DNA of 64,000 nt from Staphylococcus pettenkoferi (GTDB lineage Bacteria; Bacillota; Bacilli; Staphylococcales; Staphylococcaceae): contig NZ_PPRN01000033.1 in assembly GCF_002902685.1 (NCBI RefSeq), forward strand, positions 1 to 64,000, read 5' to 3'. The notes beneath the pieces were generated by a model that made no database searches, was not told the origin of the DNA, and was given only the letters and a program-made list of their open reading frames with translations. Shown here piece by piece: positions 34,805 through 45,848 of the stretch. The position numbers and the translations under genes are program-made. The stretch's first letter is position 1. Each line of letters begins with the position of its first letter.

Positions 34805-34975
34805 TTATTGTTCTTCTCTCATCTTAGCACGTACGTCTGAAATTTGTTGCTCAATGTCCTCTAACTGTTTGATGAGTGGATCTGTTTCAAGTCCGACAGA
34901 TTCACGTTTATCTAAATCGTTCTGCAAACGAACGTAGTCGTATTTCAATTCTTCTAATTGTGAATTTAAATCCAT
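34805..34975 (-). CDS. 56-residue coiled-coil protein, SE1832-like
   Basis: A short gene with AAAGGAG seven bases before its ATG. The product is 56 residues, entirely hydrophilic and helical, with heptad-like spacing (LEELKYDYVRLQNDL, then ETDPLIKQLEDIEQQISDVR). It resembles the small SE1832-type hypothetical proteins of staphylococci; this recognition is from memory. It is upstream of the four-helix membrane protein on the same strand. Function unknown. Confidence 0.75.
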   Translation of the reverse strand: MDLNSQLEELKYDYVRLQNDLDKRESVGLETDPLIKQLEDIEQQISDVRAKMREEQ

Positions 34976-35160
34976 AAAGATACTCCTTTACTCAGTGATA
35001 ATAAAACATTCTCATATAACTTGTAACGCTAATTGCTAATCATTTGAGACTAAGCATTTCTCCATGATTATAACATGAAATAGATTGCTTCTAAACTAAC
35101 TGTCATCTGTGTTAAAGTAAATCAGTATGGTAATTTCTGATGTTTGAAAGAAGGGATAGT

Positions 35161-36069
35161 GTGACGCTTCAGTTTATTATAATCATCGTCTTAATTGCAC
35201 TCGGCTATTTCTTGAAACGTATGAATTTCTTTAAAGCGAACGATAGTCAAGTACTTGCCACACTCGTGATTAATGTGACCTTGCCTTCACTCGTAATCGT
35301 TAATCTGAATAGCGCCGATTTAGATATTTCCTTATCTATTCTGCCTATCATGATGATTCTTTATGGTGTGATCGCGAAAGGAATTATGCTCTGGTTGTTC
35401 ATGAAACACAATAAGCAGGTACGAGGAACGATGGGTATGATGATAGCATCACTTAACATTGGTATCTTTGCTTATCCATTAGTGGAAGCGATTTGGCCTG
35501 ACAAAGGGCTCATTTACTTCGGTATGGCTGATATTGGTGGCGCCATTGTGATGTTTGGTATCACGTATCTCGTGGGCAGTCATTACAGCAGCAATGGTCA
35601 GCCGTTTAGCTTTAAACAACTCGTGATCAGCTTAGTTAAATCTGTTCCACTCGTAACTTACGTGGTGATGTTTATCTTAAATATGTGTAACATCCATTTG
35701 CCTTCCGCGATGATTCAGTTCTTCGATGTACTAGGAAAGGCCAATATGCCACTTTCAATGATATTATTAGGCTTAATGTTGAACTTTAATATCGAGAAAC
35801 ATTTCTTACCGCTTGCCTGGAAATATATTCTTTGCCATTATGCACTCGGTGTTATCGCAGGACTGCTCATTCACTTCTTCTTACCAGTGAGCGATCCGAT
35901 GATTAAATCCACACTACAAGTGGCTTGGTTGTTACCTGTTGGCGTAGCAATTATCCCATATGCACTTCAGTTTAGATACAAGACCTTGCCGTTAATCGGT
36001 ATGGCGTCGAATAGTACGATATTAATCAGCATTATTATCCTCTATCTCTATCAGGCCATCGCAGTTTGA
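35161..36069 (+). CDS. AEC-family (auxin efflux carrier-like) transporter
   Basis: A 302-residue membrane protein with ten predicted helices in two inverted halves, of the AEC family (bacterial members export malate or other acids). LVINVTLPSLVIVNLNSADL near the start, the SLNIGIFAYPLVEAIWPDKG crossover loop, and the matching VAWLLPVGVAIIPYALQF of the second half are visible. AAGGG lies five bases before GTG 35161; an in-frame ATG at 35140 has no ribosome-binding site. Single gene with its own terminator; the substrate is unknown. Confidence 0.85.
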   Translation: MTLQFIIIIVLIALGYFLKRMNFFKANDSQVLATLVINVTLPSLVIVNLNSADLDISLSILPIMMILYGVIAKGIMLWLFMKHNKQVRGTMGMMIASLNIGIFAYPLVEAIWPDKGLIYFGMADIGGAIVMFGITYLVGSHYSSNGQPFSFKQLVISLVKSVPLVTYVVMFILNMCNIHLPSAMIQFFDVLGKANMPLSMILLGLMLNFNIEKHFLPLAWKYILCHYALGVIAGLLIHFFLPVSDPMIKSTLQVAWLLPVGVAIIPYALQFRYKTLPLIGMASNSTILISIIILYLYQAIAV

Positions 36070-36080
36070 CGGTTAAAAAT

Positions 36081-36124
36081 AAAGGTCGGAAGTACAGGTG
36101 TATGCGTCCTGCTTCCGACCTTTT
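36081..36124. terminator. Convergent terminator between AEC and GNAT genes
   Basis: AAAGGTCGGAAG (36081-36092) pairs perfectly with CTTCCGACCTTT (36112-36123); inner ACAGG/CCTG extends it, with T and A runs on either side. Confidence 0.92.
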
Positions 36125-36132
36125 CTACGTTG

Positions 36133-37008
36133 TTATTGAAGATTGTTAGCGACGAATTTAAATTTCTTATACTCGTTATTAACCACGAAACCAAGTTCGT
36201 TAAAGCGTTCGACCAGCTTACTATTTTTACTCCGAATTTTAAAGTAGACTTTTTTCAGCTCATAGTGTGTAAAAGCAAAATGTAGGACATATTTCAATAA
36301 GTCAAACGCAATACCTTTAAAGCGATAATCACGATGACTCGTGAAATATTTGATCTCTGCGATGCGATTGTTAGGGTTCACTTGAAGATAAACGTACCCT
36401 TTTAATAAACCTTCAGACATATAAATAAACAAACGGTTATACTCATCCAATGCGTCTACAATGTCTTCTGCACTCATTTCTGCTCGCTTAAAGGCTTTGT
36501 CATGTAGTTTGCGAAACGCTCTAAAGTAAGCCTTGTGATATTCAGTAATTGTAGGATGGGATGATGCGAGTGCTTCGGATTGTTCAGGGTAAGCTTCTAA
36601 GTAATAATCTGTAAAGTTGTAAGCGACGTCCAGCGCTTTCATCTCACGTGCATACGTTTGAGTTTGTGCTTCATAAGAGAAATTGAAATTCGCTTCTGGT
36701 GGTTGCGCTTGATACATGTGCTTAAACAGAGCATCTTGATCTTCAATCGACAAAGTGTAACCTGTTTGAACGATAGGGCCGATGACTTTAAAGCGTTGGG
36801 TATCATATGTAAAAGCAAAGAGGACGGCTTTGATGTCATCATCTTCGACTAACGCAAAGACACCTGGATTGTCTATCGCTTGTTCAAGCATTTGATTGAT
36901 ATGTGCATGTTCTTGAGGAAGTTTATAAAGGTATGACGTCTTGTTATAATCTGCATGTTCGACAAAGTTGAGTATGGTCTGAGTATCAGTGAGTTGAATT
37001 ATATTCAT
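36133..37008 (-). CDS. GNAT-family N-acetyltransferase
   Basis: A 291-residue protein whose C-terminal half is a GNAT domain: IAEIKYFTSHRDYRFKGIAFDLLKYV (about residues 217-242) covers motif A with an R-x-K-G-x-A loop, and NSKLVERFNELGF is the motif-B end. The N-terminal half looks like a diverged GNAT domain. The substrate is unknown. It is convergent with the AEC gene and divergent from topB. Confidence 0.82.
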   Translation of the reverse strand: MNIIQLTDTQTILNFVEHADYNKTSYLYKLPQEHAHINQMLEQAIDNPGVFALVEDDDIKAVLFAFTYDTQRFKVIGPIVQTGYTLSIEDQDALFKHMYQAQPPEANFNFSYEAQTQTYAREMKALDVAYNFTDYYLEAYPEQSEALASSHPTITEYHKAYFRAFRKLHDKAFKRAEMSAEDIVDALDEYNRLFIYMSEGLLKGYVYLQVNPNNRIAEIKYFTSHRDYRFKGIAFDLLKYVLHFAFTHYELKKVYFKIRSKNSKLVERFNELGFVVNNEYKKFKFVANNLQ

Positions 37009-37139
37009 ATCAATGGCCTCCGTATGAGTTTGATATTGCGTAATCTTGGGTTCTTACTTAACCTTATTATATGTAGAAACGGCTAACGTATCAAATCGAC
37101 GTGTTACAATAGACTAACTAGAGGAGAAAGGAAAGAGTT

Positions 37140-39278
37140 ATGAAATCATTAATATTAGCAGAGAAGCCTTCTGTAGGTAAAGATATTGCACAGGCTTTAC
37201 ATATCGATCAACAACGTAAAGGTTACTTCGAGAATAAAAAATATATCGTTACGTGGGCGTTGGGACATCTTGTGACGAATGCTACACCAGAACAGTACGA
37301 TAAAAGCTGGAAAGAATGGCGTTTACAAGATCTACCTATCATTCCTAAATATATGAAATCTGTCGTTATACCGAAGACGAAACACCAATTTAACACGGTG
37401 AAATCTTTGCTGACGCGTAAAGATGTTAAGGAGATTATTATCGCTACAGATGCAGGACGTGAAGGAGAACTTGTCGCACGTTTGATACTGGATAAAGTTA
37501 ACAATAAAAAGCCAATCAAGCGTTTATGGGTAAGTTCTGTGACGCGTAAAGCTATTCAAGAAGGTTTCAAGCATTTACAGGATGGGCGCAAATATAATTC
37601 ACTGTATCGAGCGGCACTTGCTCGTAGCGAAGCGGATTGGATTGTAGGTATCAATGCGACACGTGCACTGACTACGAAATACGATGCACAACTTTCACTC
37701 GGTCGTGTACAGACACCTACGATTCAACTTATTCAAACGCGACAAGAACAGATTAATCACTTTCAACCTCAAGAATATTTCACGTTAAGTGCGCGCATTA
37801 ACGGAGCAGACTTCAAATGTGAACAACCGCGCAACGTTTCTGATAAAGAGCAGTTGCAATCACTCATTCAACAATTGAAAGGGCAGCAGGCGAAGGTTGT
37901 CAAAGTGAATGAGAAACAGAAGAAATCTTATCCGCAACATTTATTTAGTTTAACGGATTTACAAGAAGCAGCGTACAAACGCTATCGTTTCACTGCTAAA
38001 GAAACATTGAATACACTTCAGAATCTCTATGAGCGTCACAAACTAGTCACGTACCCTCGTTCAGATTCAAATTATTTAACGGATGATATGCTAGGCACGT
38101 TAAAGGAACGTTTAGAAGCGGTGATGCCAACGTCACTGAAACCGCTTGCGAAAGTTTGTCGTCAGACGCATTACACTCAGAAGAGCCGTTTTATTAATAA
38201 TAGTAAGGTGTCAGATCACCACGCCATCATTCCAACTGAGGTGCGTGTAGATCTGAATGCTTTGTCGGCGAGAGAACAGAAGCTTTATATGCTCGTGGCT
38301 GAACGTTTCGTTGAGAACTTACTTCCACCAGAGCGCTATAGCCAGCTTACAGTTACTGCACAAATTGGTGAGCATCCTTTCGTTTTCAAAGAGCGTGTGA
38401 CTCAGGAGTTAGGGTATAAATCAGTGAGTCAGGGAGATAAAGCGGTTGCGTCGTCCACTGTGCATTTTACTCAAGGGAAAGATTATGCTGTCACAAACTT
38501 TAATATTCACAGCCATCATACTGAGCCGCCTGAATACTTTAACGAAGGTAGTTTGTTAAAAGCGATGGAGAATCCTCAGAAATATATTGAGGTGCAGAAC
38601 AAGAAGTATGCTGAAACGTTGAAGTCTACGGGAGGTATCGGTACAGTAGCTACGCGTGCAGATATTATAGAGAAATTATTTAACATGAATGCGATTACGC
38701 AAAATAATGGAAAAATTAAAGTTACTAGCAAAGGAAGACAAATTCTTGAATTGGCACCTCAACAGTTAACTTCTCCGATTATGACAGCGGAGTGGGAAGA
38801 TAAGTTGAGCCAAATTGAACGTGGTCATTACAATGCAGGTCAGTTCATGAAAGAGATGAAAGCTTTCACTCAAGAGATCGTAGCTGAGATTAAGGCCAGC
38901 GAGCAAAAATATAAACACGATAATCTAACTACCACTGAATGTCCAACATGTGGGAAGTTTATGATTAAAGTGAAGACGAAACATGGCCAGATGTTAGCGT
39001 GCCCAGATCCGGCTTGTAAGACGAAGAAGAATGTACAACAGAAGACAAATGCGCGTTGTCCGAACTGTAAGAAGAAATTGACGCGCTTTGGTAAAGGGAA
39101 ACAAGCCGTTTATCGTTGTGTCTGTGGCCATAGTGAAACGCAAGCACAGATGGATCAACGTCATAAAAATAAAAAGACAGATCGAGTATCTAAGAAAGAT
39201 ATGAAGAAATACATGGGGAAAGACGAATCGATGCAGAATAACCCGTTCGCAGATGCGCTCAAAGATTTGAAATTATAG
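37140..39278 (+). CDS. topB: DNA topoisomerase III
   Basis: A 712-residue type IA topoisomerase. The Toprim domain has [15 protein letters not shown] at the start and the metal site TDAGREGEL near residue 103; the active-site tyrosine is in [12 protein letters not shown] (about residue 310). The C-terminus has cysteine-rich zinc-ribbon-like repeats ([29 protein letters not shown]). It relaxes and decatenates single-stranded-containing DNA. AGGAGAAAGG precedes the ATG. Monocistronic. Confidence 0.95.
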   Translation: MKSLILAEKPSVGKDIAQALHIDQQRKGYFENKKYIVTWALGHLVTNATPEQYDKSWKEWRLQDLPIIPKYMKSVVIPKTKHQFNTVKSLLTRKDVKEIIIATDAGREGELVARLILDKVNNKKPIKRLWVSSVTRKAIQEGFKHLQDGRKYNSLYRAALARSEADWIVGINATRALTTKYDAQLSLGRVQTPTIQLIQTRQEQINHFQPQEYFTLSARINGADFKCEQPRNVSDKEQLQSLIQQLKGQQAKVVKVNEKQKKSYPQHLFSLTDLQEAAYKRYRFTAKETLNTLQNLYERHKLVTYPRSDSNYLTDDMLGTLKERLEAVMPTSLKPLAKVCRQTHYTQKSRFINNSKVSDHHAIIPTEVRVDLNALSAREQKLYMLVAERFVENLLPPERYSQLTVTAQIGEHPFVFKERVTQELGYKSVSQGDKAVASSTVHFTQGKDYAVTNFNIHSHHTEPPEYFNEGSLLKAMENPQKYIEVQNKKYAETLKSTGGIGTVATRADIIEKLFNMNAITQNNGKIKVTSKGRQILELAPQQLTSPIMTAEWEDKLSQIERGHYNAGQFMKEMKAFTQEIVAEIKASEQKYKHDNLTTTECPTCGKFMIKVKTKHGQMLACPDPACKTKKNVQQKTNARCPNCKKKLTRFGKGKQAVYRCVCGHSETQAQMDQRHKNKKTDRVSKKDMKKYMGKDESMQNNPFADALKDLKL

Positions 39279-39383
39279 TTTGAGACGGTTTAAAATCTTA
39301 GAAAAATTGCTGACGGTTATTGTAATATCAACGTTTTAGTATTAAACTGTTAGAGTATTTGTGTAATAAAAGGAGAACTTACA

Positions 39384-40718
39384 GTGAAAAAATACTTTGG
39401 TTTTCAAGAACATGAGACGAACTTCAAAAGAGAAATTCTCGGTGGATTAACGACCTTTCTCAGCATGGCTTACATCTTAGCGGTCAACCCACAAGTGTTG
39501 AGCCTTGCTGGTGTTAAAGGTGTATCTGATAGCATGAAGATGGACCAAGGCGCTATTTTCGTGGCGACAGCCTTAGCTGCCTTCGTCGGTTCTTTATTTA
39601 TGGGGCTGATTGCTAGGTATCCAATCGGTCTAGCTCCTGGCATGGGGCTGAACGCCTTTTTTGCTTTTACCGTAGTACTAACGATGGGCATTCCGTGGCA
39701 AGTCGGCTTGACGGGCGTGCTTTGCTCCGGTATCTTCTTTGCGATACTGACAGTGACAGGTTTGCGTGAGGTTATCATCAATGCCATTCCTTATCAGATG
39801 AAGATGGCGGTATCGGCAGGCATAGGTTTATTTATTACTTTCGTCGGCTTACAAAGTTCCGGGATTATCACTAAGAACGATTCCACACTCGTCACTTTAG
39901 GACAACTTACAGATGGGGCTGTATTACTAGCCATCTTTGGGATTATCATTACGGTCATTCTATATGCCTTGAAAGTACCTGGTGCGATATTCATCGGTAT
40001 GGTTATTACATCAATTGCAGGTATGATTACAGGTCAGATACATACACCAACGAGTATCGTAGGTAAAATTCCTAGTATCGAACCTACCTTTGGTGCGGCA
40101 TTTGATGCCTTTAAGGATCCTGGACAATTGTTCTCAGTCCAATTCTTAATAGTCATCCTGACGTTCTTATTTATTGATTTCTTTGATACAGCAGGTACGC
40201 TCGTAGCAGTGGCAACGCAAGCAGGCATCATGAAAGACAACAAACTGCCACGTGCAGGACGTGCATTGTTCTCTGACTCATTAGCGACAATCGTAGGTGC
40301 GATCTTTGGTACTACAACGACTACTTCTTATATCGAGTCAAGTTCAGGCGTAGCAGTAGGTGCGCGTACAGGTTTCGCTAGTGTAGTTACGGGATTCTGT
40401 TTCTTGTTAGCAATCTTCTTTAGTCCATTAATGGCCGTCGTTACGAGTGCAGTGACGACACCTGCACTTGTGGTGGTCGGTGTGCTTATGGCGGCAAACT
40501 TTGCTGAAATCAATTGGAAACAGTTTGAGATTGCAGTGCCAGCATTTGTGACGATTATCATGATGCCACTCTCATATTCCATTGCGACAGGGATTGCATG
40601 TGGCTTTATCTTCTATCCGATCACAATGTTGATCACTAAAAAGCATAAGCAAATTCATCCGATTATGTATGTACTCATGATTCTCTTTATTCTATATTTC
40701 GTGTTTGTGCATGGATAA
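39384..40718 (+). CDS. NCS2-family purine permease (PbuG-like)
   Basis: A 444-residue membrane protein of the AzgA/PbuG branch of nucleobase transporters (hypoxanthine/guanine/adenine). Key features are EILGGLTTFLSMAYILAVNP near residue 17, GLAPGMGLNAFFAFTVV, FIDFFDTAGTLVAVATQAG (about residues 264-282), and TTSYIESSSGVAVGARTG. About 12-14 helices. It starts at GTG 39384 with AAGGAGAA upstream. No purine riboswitch was seen in the 105-base leader. Confidence 0.9.
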   Translation: MKKYFGFQEHETNFKREILGGLTTFLSMAYILAVNPQVLSLAGVKGVSDSMKMDQGAIFVATALAAFVGSLFMGLIARYPIGLAPGMGLNAFFAFTVVLTMGIPWQVGLTGVLCSGIFFAILTVTGLREVIINAIPYQMKMAVSAGIGLFITFVGLQSSGIITKNDSTLVTLGQLTDGAVLLAIFGIIITVILYALKVPGAIFIGMVITSIAGMITGQIHTPTSIVGKIPSIEPTFGAAFDAFKDPGQLFSVQFLIVILTFLFIDFFDTAGTLVAVATQAGIMKDNKLPRAGRALFSDSLATIVGAIFGTTTTTSYIESSSGVAVGARTGFASVVTGFCFLLAIFFSPLMAVVTSAVTTPALVVVGVLMAANFAEINWKQFEIAVPAFVTIIMMPLSYSIATGIACGFIFYPITMLITKKHKQIHPIMYVLMILFILYFVFVHG

Positions 40719-40724
40719 TTAAGA

Positions 40725-40772
40725 AGGGTTTAGGTCTAACAACGTTGTTGTTGAACCTAAACCCTATTTTTA
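40725..40772 (+). terminator. Intrinsic terminator of the purine permease gene
   Basis: AGGGTTTAGGT (40725-40735) pairs perfectly with ACCTAAACCCT (40755-40765), followed by ATTTTTATT; the loop itself holds AACAACGTTGTT. Confidence 0.9.
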
Positions 40773-40907
40773 TTCGTCTGAGATAGTAAAAAGAGAATAG
40801 TATATGTGAGCACAAAATCGCTTTAGTATTATCCCATTCTCTAATTTTATGTTTCGCATGAGTTACTTTCATCTTAAAGTTAACATCTTACGAGCTGATA
40901 ATTTTAA

Positions 40908-41288
40908 TTAATGACGTTTTTCATCATTATAAATTGTCTTAGCATGACGGTTCGGAATATAAACAGGTGCTGAGAACACAATAAATAGGAAGAAAATCAT
41001 CAAGAAGAATAGAATCCAGTGTGTTATCAACCCTACGATAGGGATAATCGCAATAATCGAACCGATAAGACCAATAAATGGAATGATTGCCATAGGTTTT
41101 ATTGAATTCTGACGATCAGCAAGTAATATGATTAGAACGACTGCATATAAGAACGCGTTAAAGAAGAGGGGGGACCAGCCACCGTGAACGATAATGAGTC
41201 CACCTAAAAATGGGATTCCGTACACGCATTCATCTATAATAAGGATAATACTGAGTATAATTAGTGTTAATCGCACACCATTTCTCAT
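40908..41288 (-). CDS. Four-helix membrane protein of unknown function
   Basis: A 126-residue hydrophobic protein with helices at about residues 6-18, 24-56, 66-84 and 88-108, ending in a basic tail. AAAGGTGG lies about 12 bases before the ATG. It is divergent from the S10 operon and has a 7-base AGAGAAT/ATTCTCT hairpin (about 40794-40842) beyond its end. No family assigned. Confidence 0.7.
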   Translation of the reverse strand: MRNGVRLTLIILSIILIIDECVYGIPFLGGLIIVHGGWSPLFFNAFLYAVVLIILLADRQNSIKPMAIIPFIGLIGSIIAIIPIVGLITHWILFFLMIFFLFIVFSAPVYIPNRHAKTIYNDEKRH

Positions 41289-41480
41289 TAATTATTAACC
41301 ACCTTTGTAATATTCTTACCTATAATATACCATATTAAAAAAGAATATTAGAGTGATACGAAGTTTGGTAAGATGAATCTTAGAAAAAATCCTGGAAAAG
41401 GTGTTGAAGTACGCTCTAATATACAGTACAATAACAGGGTATGTGTTAGACAAAAAGTTTAATTAAAGGTAAGCGAAAGG

Positions 41481-41509
41481 TTGATAAATCAACGCATTTC
41501 GTGTATTAT
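41481..41509 (+). promoter_or_regulatory. Promoter of the S10 ribosomal operon
   Basis: TTGATA (41481-41486), exactly 17 bases, TATTAT (41504-41509), placing the start of transcription a few bases before the structured leader. Confidence 0.75.
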
Positions 41510-41520
41510 AGCTAATGTTG

Positions 41521-41611
41521 GACTTTTAGAAAACGCGATGAAGCGAAAGGTTACTGACACACCCGGCCGCTTTGCCATGGCGTTGTGTGAGATAGTTTTC
41601 GTGGAGAAGTC
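41521..41611 (+). ncRNA. S10 operon structured leader
   Basis: GACTT (41521-41525) pairs with AAGTC (41607-41611), GAAAAC (41529-41534) with GTTTTC (41595-41600), and ACACAC (about 41557) with GTGTG (41584-41588), giving one long interrupted arm in the 5' untranslated region. Position and shape fit a ribosomal-protein-controlled leader of the S10 operon in Firmicutes, but the ligand protein cannot be read from sequence. Confidence 0.6.
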
Positions 41612-41644
41612 TATCACTTAAATGTAGACGAATAAGGAGGGTAA

Positions 41645-41956
<312 letters not shown>

Positions 41957-41983
41957 TAGATAACTATAGGAGGTGGACTTTCG

Positions 41984-42646
41984 ATGACCAAAGGAATCTT
42001 AGGAAGAAAGATTGGGATGACACAAGTATTCGGAGAAAACGGTGACTTAATCCCAGTAACAGTAGTAGAAGCAGGACAAAACGTTGTCCTTCAAAAGAAA
42101 ACTGAAGAGGTTGACGGTTACAACGCAATCCAAGTAGGTTTTGAAGATAAACAAGGATACAAAAAAGGACGTAAATCAAACAAATTTGCGAACAAACCAG
42201 CTGAAGGTCATGCTAAAAAAGCTGACACAGCACCTAAGCGCTTCATTCGTGAATTCAGAAACGTTAACGTTGATGAATACGAAGTAGGTCAAGAAGTCTC
42301 AGTAGATACATTTGAAACTGGCGATGTAATTGATGTAACAGGCGTATCTAAAGGTAAAGGTTTCCAAGGTGCTATCAAACGCCATAACCAAGGACGTGGA
42401 CCAAGTTCACACGGTTCTCACTTCCACAGATCACCTGGTTCAGTAGGTATGGCATCTGACGCATCTAAAGTATTCAAAGGTCAAAAAATGCCAGGTCGCA
42501 TGGGCGGTAACACAGTTACAGTACAAAACTTAGAAGTAGTTCAAGTCGATACTGACAATAACGTAATCCTAGTTAAAGGTAACGTACCAGGCCCTAAAAA
42601 AGGATTCGTAGAAATCACAACTTCAATCAAAAAAGGTAATAAATAA
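41984..42646 (+). CDS. rplC: 50S ribosomal protein L3
   Basis: A 220-residue L3: [16 protein letters not shown] at the start, and the long loop [20 protein letters not shown] reaching toward the peptidyl-transferase centre. The usual lincosamide/pleuromutilin-contact region is intact in length. GGAGGTGG precedes the ATG. Confidence 0.97.
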   Translation: MTKGILGRKIGMTQVFGENGDLIPVTVVEAGQNVVLQKKTEEVDGYNAIQVGFEDKQGYKKGRKSNKFANKPAEGHAKKADTAPKRFIREFRNVNVDEYEVGQEVSVDTFETGDVIDVTGVSKGKGFQGAIKRHNQGRGPSSHGSHFHRSPGSVGMASDASKVFKGQKMPGRMGGNTVTVQNLEVVQVDTDNNVILVKGNVPGPKKGFVEITTSIKKGNK

Positions 42647-42672
42647 TAACGGACGAAAGGAGGAAATGCATA

Positions 42673-43296
42673 ATGGCTAATTATGATGTAGTAAAAGTAA
42701 ACGGATCTAAATCAGGTTCAGTTGAATTAAATGATGCAGTATTTGCAATCGAACCAAATAACGATGTTCTTTTCGAAGCTATCAATTTACAACGCGCTTC
42801 ATTACGCCAAGGTACGCACTCTGTAAAGAATCGTTCTGAAGTAAGAGGCGGTGGCCGTAAACCATGGAGACAAAAAGGTACAGGACGTGCACGTCAAGGT
42901 ACTATCAGAGCTCCACAATGGCGTGGTGGTGGTATCGTATTCGGACCAACACCAAGAAGCTATAGCTACAAGATGCCTAAGAAAATGCGTCGTTTAGCTT
43001 TACGTTCAGCATTATCTTACAAAGTACAAGAAAATGGATTCACAGTAGTAGATGCATTCAACTTTGATGCACCAAAAACTAAAGAATTCAAAAACGTACT
43101 TACTAATTTAGAACAACCTAAGAAAGTATTAGTAGTAGTTGAAGGCGAAGATGTAAACGTTGAATTATCAGCACGCAACATCCCAGGCGTTCAAGTTACT
43201 ACAGCTGAAGGTTTAAACGTATTAGATATCTCAAGCGCTGACAGTGTAATCATTACTGAAGCAGCTGCGAAAAAAGTTGAGGAGGTGCTCGGATAA
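42673..43296 (+). CDS. rplD: 50S ribosomal protein L4
   Basis: A 207-residue L4 with the exit-tunnel loop [20 protein letters not shown] (about residues 60-79), where macrolide resistance changes occur; none is evident. L4 regulates the S10 operon in E. coli. Its stop overlaps the rplW start by one base. Confidence 0.97.
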   Translation: MANYDVVKVNGSKSGSVELNDAVFAIEPNNDVLFEAINLQRASLRQGTHSVKNRSEVRGGGRKPWRQKGTGRARQGTIRAPQWRGGGIVFGPTPRSYSYKMPKKMRRLALRSALSYKVQENGFTVVDAFNFDAPKTKEFKNVLTNLEQPKKVLVVVEGEDVNVELSARNIPGVQVTTAEGLNVLDISSADSVIITEAAAKKVEEVLG

Positions 43297-43571
43297 TGGA
43301 AGCAAGAGATGTTATTAAGCGCCCCGTAATCACTGAGAAATCATCTGCAGCAATGGCAGAAGATAAATATACATTCGATGTTGCGACTACTGCAAACAAG
43401 ACACAAGTTAAGATTGCAGTTGAAGAAATCTTCGATGTAAAAGTGGACAAAGTTAATATCATTAACTATAAACCTAAGAAGAAACGTATGGGACGTTATC
43501 AAGGTTACACAAACAAACGCCGTGTAGCTATCGTTAAATTATCAGAAGGATCAATCGATCTATTCAACTAA
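43296..43571 (+). CDS. rplW: 50S ribosomal protein L23
   Basis: A 91-residue L23 ([17 protein letters not shown], with the [20 protein letters not shown] fold core), docking site for trigger factor and SRP at the tunnel exit. GGAGGTG lies inside the end of rplD, whose stop it overlaps (TAATG). Confidence 0.97.
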   Translation: MEARDVIKRPVITEKSSAAMAEDKYTFDVATTANKTQVKIAVEEIFDVKVDKVNIINYKPKKKRMGRYQGYTNKRRVAIVKLSEGSIDLFN

Positions 43572-43602
43572 AAATAAGTTACCAATAAGGAGGTAAGCGA
43601 CA

Positions 43603-44442
43603 ATGGCTCTTAAAAAATATAAGCCAATAACAAATGGTCGTCGTAATATGACTACGTTAGACTTCGCTGAAATTACGAAGACTAAACCTGAAAAGTCATT
43701 ATTACAGCCGCTACCGAAAAGAGCGGGACGTAACAACCAAGGTAAAATGACAGTACGCCATCATGGTGGCGGACATAAACGTCAATACCGTGTTATCGAT
43801 TTTAAACGTAACAAAGATGGAATCACTGCTAAAGTTGATTCAATTCAATATGATCCAAACCGTTCAGCAAACATTGCATTACTTGTTTACGCTGATGGTG
43901 AAAAACGCTACATTCTTGCTCCAAGAAACTTAAAAGTAGGACAAGAAGTAGAAAGTGGCGAAAATGCAGATATCAAAGTAGGTAACGCATTACCACTTCA
44001 ATTCACTCCAGTAGGTACAGTAATTCACAATATCGAACTTAAACCAGGTAAAGGTGGACAACTTGCTCGTTCAGCTGGTGCAAACGCACAAGTACTTGGT
44101 AAAGAAGGTAAATACGTACTTATCCGCTTAAAATCAGGTGAAGTACGCATGATCCTTTCAACTTGCCGTGCTACGATTGGTCAAGTTGGTAACCTTCAAC
44201 ACGAACTTGTTAACGTTGGTAAAGCAGGTCGCTCAAGATGGAAAGGTATCCGTCCAACAGTTCGTGGTTCTGTAATGAACCCTAACGATCACCCTCACGG
44301 TGGTGGTGAAGGCCGTGCTCCAATCGGTATGCCATCTCCAATGTCACCATGGGGTAAACCAACGCTTGGTAAGAAAACACGTCGCGGTAAAAAATCATCT
44401 GATAAATTTATCGTTCGTAGACGTAAGAAGAAGAAAAAATAA
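43603..44442 (+). CDS. rplB: 50S ribosomal protein L2
   Basis: A 279-residue L2 with [19 protein letters not shown] near residue 43 and the catalytic-centre-proximal [17 protein letters not shown] (about residues 226-242). The very basic tail ends [15 protein letters not shown] precedes the ATG. Confidence 0.97.
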   Translation: MALKKYKPITNGRRNMTTLDFAEITKTKPEKSLLQPLPKRAGRNNQGKMTVRHHGGGHKRQYRVIDFKRNKDGITAKVDSIQYDPNRSANIALLVYADGEKRYILAPRNLKVGQEVESGENADIKVGNALPLQFTPVGTVIHNIELKPGKGGQLARSAGANAQVLGKEGKYVLIRLKSGEVRMILSTCRATIGQVGNLQHELVNVGKAGRSRWKGIRPTVRGSVMNPNDHPHGGGEGRAPIGMPSPMSPWGKPTLGKKTRRGKKSSDKFIVRRRKKKKK

Positions 44443-44508
44443 TTCTAAAAACTTATTAGTGTGTGCGGCGTAATCGCTGCACGCCATAATAAGAAGGGAG
44501 GCGCCAAA

Positions 44509-44787
44509 ATGGCTCGTAGTATTAAAAAAGGACCTTTTGTCGATGATCACTTAATGAAAAAAGTTGAAGCGCAAAGCGGTAATGACAAAAAGCAAGTAAT
44601 CAAAACTTGGTCACGTCGTTCAACTATTTTCCCTAACTTTATCGGTCACACATTCGCAGTACATGACGGTCGTAAACACGTACCTGTATATGTTGTCGAA
44701 GACATGGTTGGTCATAAATTAGGTGAATTCGCACCAACTCGTACTTTCAAAGGTCACGCAGCAGACGATAAAAAAACAAGAAGATAA
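44509..44787 (+). CDS. rpsS: 30S ribosomal protein S19
   Basis: A 92-residue S19 ([20 protein letters not shown], later [20 protein letters not shown]). It contacts tRNA and S13 in the 30S head. The true start is ATG 44509 after GGGAGG; a GTG-initiated extension to 44461 has no homology. Confidence 0.97.
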   Translation: MARSIKKGPFVDDHLMKKVEAQSGNDKKQVIKTWSRRSTIFPNFIGHTFAVHDGRKHVPVYVVEDMVGHKLGEFAPTRTFKGHAADDKKTRR

Positions 44788-44815
44788 TATCTAACAAGTA
44801 GAGGAGGACAATCCA

Positions 44816-45169
44816 ATGGAAGCAAAAGCGGTTGCAAGAACAATTAGAATCGCACCTCGTAAAGTTAGACTTGTATTAGATCTAATTAGAGGAAAAAGTG
44901 CTGGGGAAGCTCTTGCTATCTTAAAGCTAACAAACAAAGCTTCATCACCAGTCGTAGAAAAATTATTAAATTCCGCTTTAGCAAATGCTGAGCATAACTA
45001 TGACATGAACACAGACGAATTAGTAGTTAAAGAAGCATATGCTAACGAAGGACCAACGCTTAAACGTTTCCGTCCACGTGCACAAGGTCGTGCAAGTGCG
45101 ATCAACAAACGTACAAGCCATATTACAATCGTCGTAAGTGACGGTAAAGAAGAAGCGAAAGAAGCTTAA
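44816..45169 (+). CDS. rplV: 50S ribosomal protein L22
   Basis: A 117-residue L22: [20 protein letters not shown] near the start and the tunnel-lining hairpin [19 protein letters not shown] (about residues 84-102), a macrolide-resistance hot spot that here is normal. GAGGAGG upstream. Confidence 0.97.
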   Translation: MEAKAVARTIRIAPRKVRLVLDLIRGKSAGEALAILKLTNKASSPVVEKLLNSALANAEHNYDMNTDELVVKEAYANEGPTLKRFRPRAQGRASAINKRTSHITIVVSDGKEEAKEA

Positions 45170-45192
45170 TAATACTTTAAGGAGGGAACACT

Positions 45193-45846
45193 GTGGGTCA
45201 AAAAATTAATCCAATCGGACTTCGTGTCGGTGTCATCCGTGACTGGGAAGCAAAATGGTACGCAGAGAAAGATTTTGCTTCATTATTACATGAAGACTTA
45301 AGAATCCGTAAATTTATTGATAAAGCATTAAAAGAGGCTTCAGTATCTCACGTGGATATTGAACGTGCTGCGAACCGTATTAACATTGCTATCCATACAG
45401 GTAAACCAGGTATGGTAATCGGTAAAGGCGGTTCAGAAATTGAAAAATTACGTAACCAAATCAATGGTTTAACTGATAAAAAAGTACACATCAACGTAGT
45501 TGAAATTAAGAAAATCGATTTAGATGCTAAATTGGTAGCTGAAAACATCGCTCGCCAATTAGAAAATCGTGCTTCATTCCGTCGTGTACAAAAACAAGCG
45601 ATTTCAAGAGCTATGAAACAAGGAGCTAAAGGTATTAAGACTCAAGTTTCAGGTCGTTTAGGCGGAGCTGACATCGCTCGTGCAGAACAATACTCAGAAG
45701 GAACTGTTCCACTTCATACACTACGTGCTGACATCGGTTACGCACATGCTGAAGCAGACACAACTTACGGTAAGTTAGGTGTCAAAGTATGGATCTATCG
45801 TGGAGAAGTTCTTCCTACTAAGAACACTAGTGAAGGAGGAAAATAA
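45193..45846 (+). CDS. rpsC: 30S ribosomal protein S3
   Basis: A 217-residue S3 starting at GTG (GGAGGG upstream). The KH domain loop is [18 protein letters not shown] (about residues 69-86) and the C-terminal domain holds [16 protein letters not shown]. It lines the mRNA entry channel with S4 and S5. Confidence 0.97.
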   Translation: MGQKINPIGLRVGVIRDWEAKWYAEKDFASLLHEDLRIRKFIDKALKEASVSHVDIERAANRINIAIHTGKPGMVIGKGGSEIEKLRNQINGLTDKKVHINVVEIKKIDLDAKLVAENIARQLENRASFRRVQKQAISRAMKQGAKGIKTQVSGRLGGADIARAEQYSEGTVPLHTLRADIGYAHAEADTTYGKLGVKVWIYRGEVLPTKNTSEGGK

Positions 45847-45848
45847 TA

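Noticed and set aside
39278-39383. Purine riboswitch upstream of the NCS2 permease
   Set aside because: The short leader lacks the conserved purine-aptamer loops and any terminator/antiterminator pair.
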